A stretch of 64,000 nucleotides of DNA, taken from the NCBI RefSeq assembly GCF_052324685.1, contig NC_135225.1, positions 5,605,129 through 5,669,128 on the forward strand, in the 5' to 3' direction. Below are positions 50,357 through 62,239 of this stretch, piece after piece. Origin of the DNA: Brachyhypopomus gauderio (lineage: Eukaryota; Chordata; Actinopteri; Gymnotiformes; Hypopomidae). Each line of letters opens with the position of its first letter. Within the stretch, counting starts at the first letter, position 1. A program made the translations under genes and the position numbers. The notes under the pieces are model-generated. The model worked only from the letters and a program-made list of their open reading frames with translations, searched no databases and was not told the DNA's origin.

Positions 50357-50460
50357 GGTGGTACAGTCCAAGATCTCGCTAGCAGCGGTACATGGTGGTA
50401 CAGTCCAAGATCTCGCTAGCAGCGGTACATGGTGGTACAGTCCAAGATCTCGCTAGCAGC
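50357..50460. repeat. 37-bp tandem repeat, nearly three units
   Basis: Units start at 50357, 50394 and 50431 and contain ggtggtacagtccaagatct. The period is not a multiple of three, which argues against coding use of the open frame that spans it. Confidence 0.9.
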
Positions 50461-51651
50461 AGAAGGTTGCTAATTACAACATACATATTCTGTATGTCTG
50501 ATGTCTGTGGTTTCAGCAGTAGATAGATACATTAATATACTTAAAACCACCTTAATATTAAAAAAGGGCTTCCAGACTCACATTAAGTATAATCTTACTA
50601 CTGAATTATCTTAACACCTTTTTCTGGATAGACTACAACTACATATAAGTATTGATTAAGTCAGTTATTTGTGTCCATGTAACTCAACAGGATCCTGTTA
50701 TTTGGGACGTCTGGTAACACCACAGAACACTTACAGCTGAAATAATGGTGAAACTGTGCTATTACTTGGCAAGGAGTCCTAATGCATCTGGTTTTCATTA
50801 TGAGAATTACATCTTCATTACTTACATCAGTCTAATACGGCAAAGAAAAGGAGGGGGTCTTGCCGTCATCCATAGAGGGTTTGAGTTCTGTCCTTAGTTG
50901 GAACTTTGAAAGCCTTTTAAAATACAAAAAAAAAAAAAAAAACATATGCACTGACATAGTCTTATTGTCAACCAGAAGCCAGAACCACACAGGTACAGTC
51001 ACCATACAAACATGGGAAGGGTAGATAACCTCACAGTTTTCTTCCAGTGAAATCTAGGGAGTGTTTCAGAGTGGGCATCCCACATTCCTGCAGCGTCAAC
51101 ACAATAGACTCGTAAAATATGTCATGAGAGCATGGCCTCTGCATCTGGAGATACACACACAGAGCAAAGCAACCAGTCAAAGAAATATAGTGGAATGTTC
51201 TAGCAATCAATGATTTATAGGTAGGCATGCTTTTGCTTCAGTGAGATAGAAGTGCAGACTTTGTGAACCTGTGAACAGGTCAAGTAATCACGGCATCACA
51301 GAATCTGGGGGAATGACGGCAGTTTTTAGATGACAGCGCCATTACAATCATCTCTGTGACATAAATATATGTCTCTTTCTGTCCCCCGAATGATTAACAG
51401 GTCATTTTTTTTAATGCAGTTTGCTTGAGAATCATTTCTCAGGTTGAGAAATCTCTGGTCATTAAATATCGATTGGTTCATTGAACAGAAGTTGGACAGG
51501 GGGGAGTTGGTAGGTTTATTGGATGACAACAGAAGCCGCTCACCCCAGGTTCATGGCACTCATCTGTAGTGGCTATCCATGTGGATGAGTTGTTTTCCAG
51601 AAATGTCATAAAATTATCCCACATCAGTCTAAAGCCTACAGTTCTCTGAAA

Positions 51652-51691
<40 letters not shown>

Positions 51692-52924
51692 TGTTATCCT
51701 GGCTGAAGTCAAACTCCAACTACGGACTGCCTTTGGTATTTCAAAGAGTGAGAAAACAAGGCCCAATCACCTCCTCCACAAGAATTCTGGGAAATATGCC
51801 TGCCGATTAATATCTAGCCACAACATGGGCATGTTGCCCTAAATGACACGTTCCTTCAGTACATTTATCACCCAGCGGCCACAATGGCAGGTACAATGGC
51901 ATTAAAAGGAATTCACACACTCCCCTTTAATAACTCTAGCATTGATATTCTGCTGCAGGAGCAGTACAGCATTGAGCTTGAATTAGATTAACTCCTCATT
52001 CTCACTATCAGGCAGGTCTACAAAACAGACCTGGTATAAAGTGTAATACTGATCTCTGAATCCATAAAGTCAGATCACAGGTTCCAGTCTGCACACCCGA
52101 CCTGGTCATGTTTCAAACACACCTGAGTTATTAAGTAATTAATTCACTTTAGACAATCCCTAATCACCAAGTGAATGCATGTTTGAAGCTAAAATAGTGT
52201 AAATATGTGGACTGAATCAGTATATTAACTTTTACCAATATTTACTTCAACCAATATTCACTTCATTATGTACAGTACACATTTACTCTTAGATCAGTGT
52301 CACCCTCTAGTGGCTGCTACTTTTTGAAAAACAATTTAAGCAAGTTATCGTGTAAAATACCAATGCGCAAGCCATTAAAATGTCTCTATTGTAAGCCCCT
52401 ATATGTTTGTCTACGCATGTAGCATTCATGTGCTTAATCTAAGCTGACAATGTTTCTCAGTGCACTATTTATCAGGACATCCCTGGCATTTCAATCCTGG
52501 GCAGACTGACCTTCCCATCAGCCCTCACTCAGTTCAGGGGCTAAAGGTTTTTGGCTAGACATTTAGCTTTGCTTACCCCTGAGAATGTGAAATATGATCC
52601 CTCCTCTCCTGCGGAACCTTCTAGATATCCAGTTATTTCACTTCCAGTTTGGAAGTGGAACATTGTGTATAAAACAATACCAATATTACCAATCTATAAG
52701 AAATAACAGCTAAGCTTTTAACAATGTCAGTAACAATGAACTTTCAGACGGGGGGAGGTTTGGATCGATGGTACTTTGCATGTTCAGACTGAACAGAACT
52801 CTGAAGTTGTCCTCTGCTCTATTTAGAGTCATATTGCACAGCAACTAAACAACATGGCTGTTTTTGGACACCCTCAAACAAAAATCACTTTGCACTCCCA
52901 ACAGTTTTTCCACCAAAACCTACA
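50461..52924. other. Intergenic DNA without a recognised gene
   Basis: AT-rich sequence with an A run at about 50926-50942 and a CA microsatellite at 51652-51688. I see no coding exon or mobile-element termini. Confidence 0.5.
51652..51688. repeat. (CA)n microsatellite
   Basis: About 18 units, followed by gtgtgtt. Confidence 0.95.
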
Positions 52925-52926
52925 TA

Positions 52927-54138
52927 CACTATATTGCCAAAAGTATTCGCTGGCCTTCCTTGACTCACATCTGAGCTTAAGTGACATCCCATTCCTAATC
53001 CATAGGGTTTAATATGTCCACCATTTGCAGCTAGAACAGCTTAGACTCTTCTGGGAAAGCTGTTCACAAGGTTTAGGAGTGTGTTTATGGGGATTTTTGA
53101 CCATTCTTCCAGAAGCACATTTGTGAGGTCACATAACGATGTTGGATGAGAAGGCCTGGCTCTCAGTCTTCACTCTATTCATCCAAAAGGTGTTCTATCG
53201 GGTTGAGGTCAGGCCAGTTAAGTTCATCCACACCAGACTCTACCATCCATGTCTTTATGGACCTTGTTTTGTGCACTGGTGCACAGTCATGTTGGAAGAG
53301 GAAGGGGCCAGCTCCAAACTGTTCCCACAAAGTTGGGAGCATGGAATTGTCCAAAATGTCTTGGTATGCTGAAGCATTCAGAGTTCCTTTCACTGAAACT
53401 AAGGGGCCAAGCCCAGCTCCTGAAAAACAACCCCACACCATAATCCCCCCTCCACCAAACTTTACACTTGGTACAATGCAGTCAGACAAGTACCATTCTC
53501 CTGGCAAACCCCAAACCCAGACTCGTCCATTAGATTGCCAGATGGAGAAGCGTGATTAGTCACTCCAGAGAACACACCTCCACTGCTCTAAAGTCCAGTG
53601 GCGGCGTGCTTTACACCACTGCATCCGATGTTTTATGACGTATGGCTTAGATGAAGCTGCTCAACCATGGAAACCCATTCCATGAAGCTCTCTGTGCACT
53701 GTTCTTGAGCTAATCTGAAGGCCACATGAAGTTTGGATGTCTGTAGTGATTGACTGCAGAAAGTTGGTGACCTCTTCACACTATGTGCTTCAGCATCCGC
53801 TGACCCTGCTCCATCAGATTACGTGGACTACCACTTTGTGGCTGATTCGCTGTAATTCCCAAACACCTCCATTTTCTTATAATACAGCTGAGAGTTGACT
53901 GTTGAATATTTAGGAGCAAGAAAATTTCACGACTGGATTTGTTGCACAGGTGGCATCCTATCACAGTTCCACGCTGGAATTCACTGAGCTTCTGAGAGCG
54001 ACCCATTCTTTCACAAATGTTTTGTAAAAACATTCTGCATGTCTAGGTGCTTAATTTTATACACCTATATTCCAAGTGATTGGAACACCTGATTCCGATA
54101 ATTTGGATGGGTGAGCGAATACTTTTGGCAATATATTG
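52927..54138 (-). mobile_element. Decayed Tc1/mariner-type transposon
   Basis: A 1,212-bp element is flanked by TA on both sides (52925-52926 and 54139-54140). Its ends are near-identical inverted repeats of at least 25 bp containing atattgccaaaagtattcgc. The interior is a transposase gene on the minus strand broken into separate frames, so the copy is inactive by itself. Length and structure fit Tc1-like elements, which are abundant in fish. Confidence 0.93.
53130..54033 (-). pseudogene. Tc1-like transposase pseudogene
   Basis: The N-terminal part (54033 to 53776) carries the helix-turn-helix-type region (LSEFQRGTVIGCH, then RKWRCLG). The catalytic part (53507 to about 53175) includes HDCAPVH and the terminal [10 protein letters not shown]. 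The two parts are in separate frames with stops between them. The WP-DLNPIE stretch lacks the four residues usually found between WP and DLNPIE in Tc1 transposases, consistent with a 12-base deletion near the catalytic glutamate. It is non-functional as it stands. Confidence 0.85.
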
Positions 54139-54140
54139 TA

Positions 54141-55300
54141 CATCTATGCATCAGCTCTTGGGTTCAGACTCTGCAGATTGTGACTCTTGCAGTTGACCAT
54201 TAGAGGGCATTGTTGATTCATTACAGTAAGAAATATCAAGCATCTTGGGGACTCAGTCTGTTACTCTGCTTTTAAAGAAAGACAGGGAATTCATAGAAAC
54301 AGCACAAGCACAAGAAAATAGGTACAGGGACAGCCACATACTGAACCCCTGTGATCATCAGAATAATTACTCAGCAAAATTTAGAGAAACAACACACAGT
54401 GTGTTACAAAGAAGGCATTAAAATGTTTATTAATAAACAATAATGCTATTGCATTGGCTATGATTTTTAGCCCAGCAAAACATATAAACACTGATTTTTT
54501 ATTCCGTAGAAAGCACTATTCATAAGTTATGAGACACTACATTTTAAAAGAAAATATCCTTCATATTAATCTTGTAAAAAAACCTGTGCATTTAGCATCT
54601 TATGAATGACAATTATTTTTCTTAAAGTCCCATATTATATCAGGCAGTTTGCTTTTAACCAGAACAAGGTAGACATAAATTCTAGAAAGATTTAAAAATC
54701 ACGCAAATGAAGCTGGTGACATAATGAAAGTAAGACTACAATTGACAGACCATCCCAGGTACCCTGATCTGGTTTCCATGTTTTTAAAAAAGTGTTATAA
54801 AAAAAGCTACTGAAAAAATCACACTAAAGATTTAGTTTTGTCTCAAAAATCTGCTGAAGAACTTCAACACTCGTTATTGTTATTCTCTTTTACAAACCAA
54901 AATGTTTATCAAACATGATTATCACTTCATTCAAAATAAAGCCCATAATAAAAGTCCTTTATACACTTGATGTTAAATCAGTGGTCTACCTTTATATATG
55001 CTAGGGTTCGAGGGTTTTCCTGACACTTGTGCTGTTGGACGGGTGTATACCACACCACATGCATTTCTGTCATGGCATTTGTTATATTATTTTAGCATCC
55101 ATACAGTGACAATGTGAACATTCTTTAAGTTGGCAGAGACATCTGATACACATGTCAAATTGTCATGTCAATTTCCAAAACTTGAGCAAACTTGTTAGCT
55201 CTTCACTGTGGTCCCTCTTTTGTTTAAATATGATGCAGCTGCATGAATTCATTAACTCAGACTGGAGAGTTTCTGCTCATGTATGAAGAACATCAGACAC
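54141..55300. other. Downstream flank of the cGMP-dependent kinase gene
   Basis: AT-rich; probably the kinase 3' UTR and beyond. Minus-strand AATAAA candidates occur at about 54425 and 54498 (TTTATT on the plus strand). No other gene is recognised. Confidence 0.45.
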
Positions 55301-57498
55301 TTAGAAGTCTTTATCCCAACCAGAAAATTCATCTGGAGGTTCTTCAAGCTCAGGGGGAAAGATGTCGAAATGACTGTGATCCAGAGGTCCCATCAGCTAA
55401 GCAGAACACAACATCGTATTCACACTCAGCAAAGGAGAAGCTTTCTCACTCTTACAGACATTTAAACAGGGAACGCTGAAGACCAAGCTGCAAGTAAAGA
55501 TCAACTAGAACGTGACAGTAATGGACTGAAACGCTTCACCTCTCTTTTCAGTGGCGACAGGAGGTTCCGTTCTCTCAGTCCCCCCCAGTTGAAACCCTGA
55601 AACCACCTGAGAACGGAGCAGCGGTAAAACAAAGTTCAGGCTGTAGTGCACACACACACCACACAGCATCTACTGACAGGCCAACGACGGAAAAATAACT
55701 ATTTGTAGTAAAACACCCGCGAGCCATAAAGTTAATCCAAAGACGTTTCTGAAAAAACATTATCTGATGATAAATGGTGTCCATATAGCAAGGGAAGAGT
55801 GTTTAGGCACAGATCCCAGCCCCCACACACGCACACATGTTCAACACTAAAAATATGGCTCTCAGACAGTGTACAATACTTGACATCGCTCATCAAAGTA
55901 TACATTCTCCATTGAGCTGAACATACATATTCATGAGAGGTAATCAGTAGTCCACATCAAGAGAATGTGTTCTAATCACCATAATATTCAGTGCATAATT
56001 TTGTTTGATACTAAGGATACTGGGCCAGTGTACCTTTTTCACCATTTGTCATTACTGCATGAATCACTAACACCCATAGCACCATTTTAACACAAATGTG
56101 CAGCACATAACCAGTTTGTTGTGGATCTGCCCACAATAGGCACAGTGAGTGTATTTTGGGCTCCGTCTCTCGGATGGTCGCCTTAAGACCAGACAAGTGC
56201 GTCAGTGTCACAGTGCTGTGTGCAGCTCTGCTGAAGATGGCTACAGCTACAAGTCTCATTCGGCCCACTAATTGTTTCCCTTGTGAATTTGCTCTTGGTC
56301 TGTTTTTGACATTTCTGCCTGAGAGGCTAATTTAGAAGAAGGGCCCGTCTGCGGCCCATTGTGTTAGGACAAACGGGGGGGAGGGAGGCTGGATGTGATT
56401 CATAGCAGGCTGGGCAGGACACTACCTGGGGATCAGGACCCACTCTTTAGTGGGGTCCTGAACGAGTGCCACGGTATGTTTTGGTAAGATAAAAAAAAAA
56501 AGACACTTAAAGCAAAGCATGCCAATGGGGAAGATAAGCAAGATGGAGGAAAACATAGTTTAGAGTGGCAAATAAAGCTGTAGGTGTAACGATGGGTGGA
56601 GCCAAGACGAGTGCTGAGGAGAGCTGGACCTATTAGCTGGGGTGCTAACATGCGCAACCCCTGTAGCGTCCTCCAGCCCAGCCGTACCTACACGGAGGGT
56701 ACGAACACGGCGAGGCATATTTCCTTCATATTTAACAAAACAAGAGACCAAGAACTACAACAGAATAGCACAGTATAACAAAATACAAAGAACAGACACT
56801 CAGGAAACTGACATCAACATGACCTGGACTTACATATACTAAACAATACAACTTACAGCTTAAACCAAAAGAACACAACTAACCCAGACAGACGTACGAA
56901 TAACAACCATGAATATATTAGGGAAAATACCCGGGGAACACAGAGAGGGAGACGCAGCCGTGAAGTCAACATAAAGGGCCACACCAATAAAGGAACACAA
57001 ACCTATGCTAAGATGGAACTTAAATAGCACGATATAAAACCAATTACCAAGATAGCCAAACGTGCAAACACATTGACTTACAAAGAGGGATCTGAAACAC
57101 GGGCAATACACGCCAAACGAATCAAACCACTAACGAGAAACACCTGAAAGAAAATCAAGAGGGCGGGGACAAACATGACACGATAGACAAAGAGGTGTGG
57201 CTAAACGGAAGATGTGGACAAGACTGACCAGAGTGGCGGCCCCAGACGTGACAGTAGGGTACACTAAACCCACCAAAGACTGTGATACATCTGTAATAAT
57301 CTCAAGTCAATAAGTCAGGACCGTGCTAGGTAGGACCGTGCTAGGTAGGACCGTGCTAGGTTGGACCGTGCTAGGTAGGACATGACCTACTTGTGTTTCT
57401 TGATATCAATGATGCCATTTTTCTTATTGCCAAGTCTTTCTGCAGGATTGAGCCTAGAGACAAAAAGAGTTTAATGATACAGAGCACATAGATAACAT

Positions 57499-57532
<34 letters not shown>

Positions 57533-60500
57533 CACTTACACAGCAACTGTGGTTTTGGCTAGAATTCGTGGATCAGCTCATTCTGAATAAAAATAAGCGT
57601 GAAACATTCTTGCATGACTCAGGGGATAAGGAGTTCGATGATTTGTGTTAGGCTTTATAGGTTTTTAACTGAACCCTTCTATAAAAGTTCCATAAGTGAA
57701 TTGTACAGATGTTCCAAGGTCCAGGTCTGTATTTGTACTAGTGTTGAAGTCATATGATGTTGAGATGTTAGATAGGGACCCACTTGCAAAGTCTCCTGAT
57801 CAGGTCCTCTGGGCGCTTGGTGATCCTATTTGGCATGTCAACCTTCTCGATGCCATGAAGCACCATAGTGTAGATCTTGATGGGATCAGAACCTGTGAAA
57901 GGAGGGCTGGGAGGGGCGGGTGGATGAGCAGGACATCAGGACATCAGGACATCTGTAAACATCACTTTAAACACAGCCTTAGCACAGAGCACAGGGGACA
58001 TGTTGTATGTTAAAGCTGATTCATTTAGTATAGGAGTGCTCCAAATATTAGGTGCAAATAGACGGTGCCACATATATGGATTTGAACTGGAAATATTAAG
58101 AAAACCTACGATTGCGACATTACAAATTCTCCATACCCATCATTCACTTTTGTGTAAGTACAGGCTTAAGGCCATATTTGCCCACAATTGCACAACTCCT
58201 CCTACTAAACAATCCCAACAGCCTTACTGCATGGTAATTAATGGTCTTCAAGAGGGTTTAGAACATGCAGAGGCAGCCTAGTGGTTGATGTGGCACTAAA
58301 ACCTTATAAAAATTTGGATAAAACTTTGTCCAACTTTGTGCAAGAGCAGAGAGTGTAGAAATCACAGCATGTGCACCACACGCCATAAGGCAGGACAACT
58401 TAGCTATAACTCTGCTTAGATATCTCAATGGAGGCCTGTTGTATGGTCTTCATGTTCTGGGACAAGCTGAGCTCTTTTGCCAATCCCAGTATCACGTTTA
58501 CCTGCCAGTGAGGAGCTCAAAAATGAGGATGCCGAGGGACCAGCAGTCGGCACCGAAGTCATGGCCCTTATTCATGATGACCTCAGGCGCCACGTACTCT
58601 GGAGTTCCACAGAACGTCCAGGTCTTCTTCCCCAAGCCGATTCTCTTAGCAAAACCAAAATCAGTCTGGCAGGGAAAAGGAAGACAAGTGAGATGTAATT
58701 GGCACATATGACTAAACTCCACTGTAACGTCACCCCAACAAATAGTTTACCACATGTGGTGGAAGATTTGGTGAAAAGCACAAGGTGTTGACTAGAAAAA
58801 TAATAATAGTCAATTGCAAAATTACCATTTTTACATAACCCTCTGCATCCAGCAGAAGATTTTCTGGCTTTAGGTCTCGATAAACGATTCCCTTTCCATG
58901 TAGGTAATCAAAGGCCTCCAGTACACAACCAGTACAGAATCGAGAAGCTGCCTCATCAAAGAAACTCCTAAGTCACATTAAGACATGAAACACTCAAATG
59001 AAGGACATTTCTGTAATATTTCTCAAAATATTTCACACAAGAGTAGATAAAAAAAAAATTGATCAATTAGTCGAAGTAACTGTGATAATCAGATCACTAT
59101 TTCTGCTGCAGAATACCGGCTGTAATGACATTAGTGGAGGGCAAAAACGACCTACACTCACATGTCTCTTAGTACGCTCCACAACTCTCCACCGAGACAC
59201 ACCTCAAGCAGCATGTACACATATCTGTGGTTTCGAAATGTCCGGAATAATCTGGAAAATTGAAAACGAGTTCCAGTCAAAAACACATTCGTGTATTTGA
59301 AAACGAGTAAATTAAACGACTGTTTTAAAACAGAGAATACAGACGTGAATAGAAAGATCTAATGCAGTAGCAGACAGTAATCTTTATGTCTTTTGTCTAG
59401 AAATGTCAGCAAGCTGGTACCACATAGCCAGACAAAGTACACTCAACTACTAGAGTAAATGGAGCAGGAGATTTTTCAGACTGTTTCTTAGCAACTCTCC
59501 AAAGCCTCTGCCACCCCTGTCTGTCACCCTTTACACTTAAATGTACACTGGGGCCATTTTATCCTAAAACACTACAATACCTAGTGTGTTGTAAGGTTAA
59601 TGGTGTCTTATACAAATTTGTGACCTTCAAGAAAAGTCCTGTATATTTGCATCAGCTGAAGGAAATCAACATTCGGTATTAATGGTGTCACTCATAAATA
59701 CTAGAAATGACAATCATATGTAGAGAGTTATTGAAGGAGCATAAATATTAGCATCTAACAACAAACCAGGAACAACAAAAAGTTTGCAAAGCTTAGCTTT
59801 TGTCTGTTCCATCATGAGTTTTACTCCTGTGTTCTTTTTGTGCTAATACATTATTAAGGAAAAATAAAAACAAATAAAAGCAACTGTAAGCAGTAACATG
59901 CATGAGCAGTTAGACTGACCTGACAATGAAATTGCAGTTGGCCTGTAGCAAAATGCTCTTCTCTGAGTAAATATGCTCCTGCTGTCTTGTGTCCACAATG
60001 TGTTTCTTCTTAATACACTTCAAAGCAAAAGCGCTCTCTTCATTTCTAAGCTTCACCTGAGATGCAATGCAAACACAGTCTTAACTGTACCACAGCTTCA
60101 AGCTGTCCTGACGCACTGTAACCCATAAAAGTCAGTAAACACAAATAAGCTCTTGTTCAGGTCACGTTTGAGACGTTCAGTGGTGGATTAGTGCAAAATA
60201 AAAGTTGCATAATAAAAGTCTTTGCCATTGTGCCAGTCCGGCGCGTAGCGCTAGCAGCGGACTCACCAGCTCCACGCGGCCAAAGCCCCCCACGCCCAGT
60301 GTGGCCACAACCTGCAGCTCCTTCAGGAAAGAGACGCTGCACAACTGTGCTGCCTTCTCACGGAGACGGGACAGCTCGGCAGGTTCTGGGCCCTGCATGG
60401 ACAAGGGAGACTGGGTCCTGTAGGACCAGGACACCCAGAGAACATCCAGCACATTTAGGACCAATTAGGACCTGGAAAATGCTGAGCTGACTGTGCTGGG

Positions 60501-62159
60501 CCTTGGTGACAACTTTTAAAGTTATAAAATAGTTCCATTAGCAACAGTACTTTCATCATTGGAATAGAAATGTGTGGCAATTACAGTGTAAAACACTTTA
60601 CGGTTACCCAAAGACCAGTCAAATGCAGCTGGAATGATCAGTATTTCATGAAAACAAATATTTAAAAGTGGTGCACATTTTTGATGCCCATAAATCCTAG
60701 TTCCTACCGAACACACTAAAAGCAGACACGTGTTCACAGCATCCGCTCGTTCTGCCGTTACTGCCATCTTTGTTTCAACATGGAGTGCCGATATCGCGTG
60801 TGTGAGTGTGTGTGAACGTGGTGCGTACACCGCATTTCTCCTCTCGTCGTGAATGGAGAGCTGCTCCACGTATTCCCGCAGGTACGCCTGCAGCTCCTCA
60901 TACGTCCCCACCATCTGGGTGAAGTTGCTGTGAGAAGACAGTGGACACTGATAAGGGACTGTGCGCTCGCTGGACGTATCGGAACGGAGTGGGTGCTCAC
61001 GCCGAGGAGCTAACGTACTCTCTGTCCACTACCAAACACTGTGTGTCGTTCTCCCTCGCAACGATGTTAGCTGAACGAACGTCCTCGCTGGAAGAAGAAT
61101 CAAAAGGATAAGCACTGAACTCAAAACGTATATGAAACATTCAACATATTTTCTTTTCATACAAGTTTGCAAATAACTACAGAATTCTGAAAAAGCTTTC
61201 TTTGGCATTTCCCTAGTTCTCATCTCAGATGGCAAAACTGTGCTCATGGACAATGGAACAGTATGAGAAAATGAATTCTCAGCTAACTGGCATTCCTTCA
61301 CCCACGCACATCACTATTCTACAAGCCCCCTCTCACCAAACATCTCTCCATAATGGAACATCGGAAATAGACTGAAAGTTAAACTAAGCAGATGATAGAG
61401 GACTGTATACGTAAAGCAATGATAAAACAAGGAAATAAGGAATTGTGCAAACCTTATAAGAGCTTTTTCTCCAAAGTATTCTCCCACTCCCAAGGTCTTA
61501 ATTTCCTGAGGCTCAGAACAGCCCTCTGTACTCTGGGTTACCAAAACCTGCCCCAGCCACAAACAGACTTTACAAATATATAGTACACTGTACATCAGAT
61601 TTGCTCAATGTACATGAACATATACCAAATGCATTGTATATGTAAATAAGATAAGATATGTATCATATGGCAAATGTTGGGATGTTTTTTGACACCATGA
61701 TGACAGGAACTTCAAGATTTCGACAGACACATTAAGATGCAGGAGCAATTATTGAGGCATTCTTTCTACAGAGAAATGTTTACCTCTCCTTTAGCAATAA
61801 TGAAGAATGTGTTTCCTTCCTCACCCTCACGAATAATGTACTCCCCTTTATCAAAGTAATCCTAGAATTGAGATGAAAAATTCCAGTCAAAGCCATAACC
61901 CCCACACTGAGAGCACATTATACCATCAACACGAAAGGCCAAAGTAAAAGGCTTTCAAACACTTACAATTTCTAGACAGTCAACAATTTTAGCAAGTTTC
62001 TCCTCTGGCAGGTCCTTCAATAAAGACACACTAAAGAAAAATTATCATTACTACTCTGAAATAACAAAATACTTTTCAATCTGCACTATCTCTGAAATAC
62101 TGAAATATTTTTTCTTTGGTTATATTATTCTTTACATTAGAATCCACATAAGCATGTGC

Positions 62160-62239
<80 letters not shown>

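Noticed and set aside
50172-50456. 94-codon frame covering the 27-bp and 37-bp repeats
   Set aside because: The 37-bp period breaks frame between units, so the protein-level repeat is not maintained; better explained as tandem-repeat DNA.
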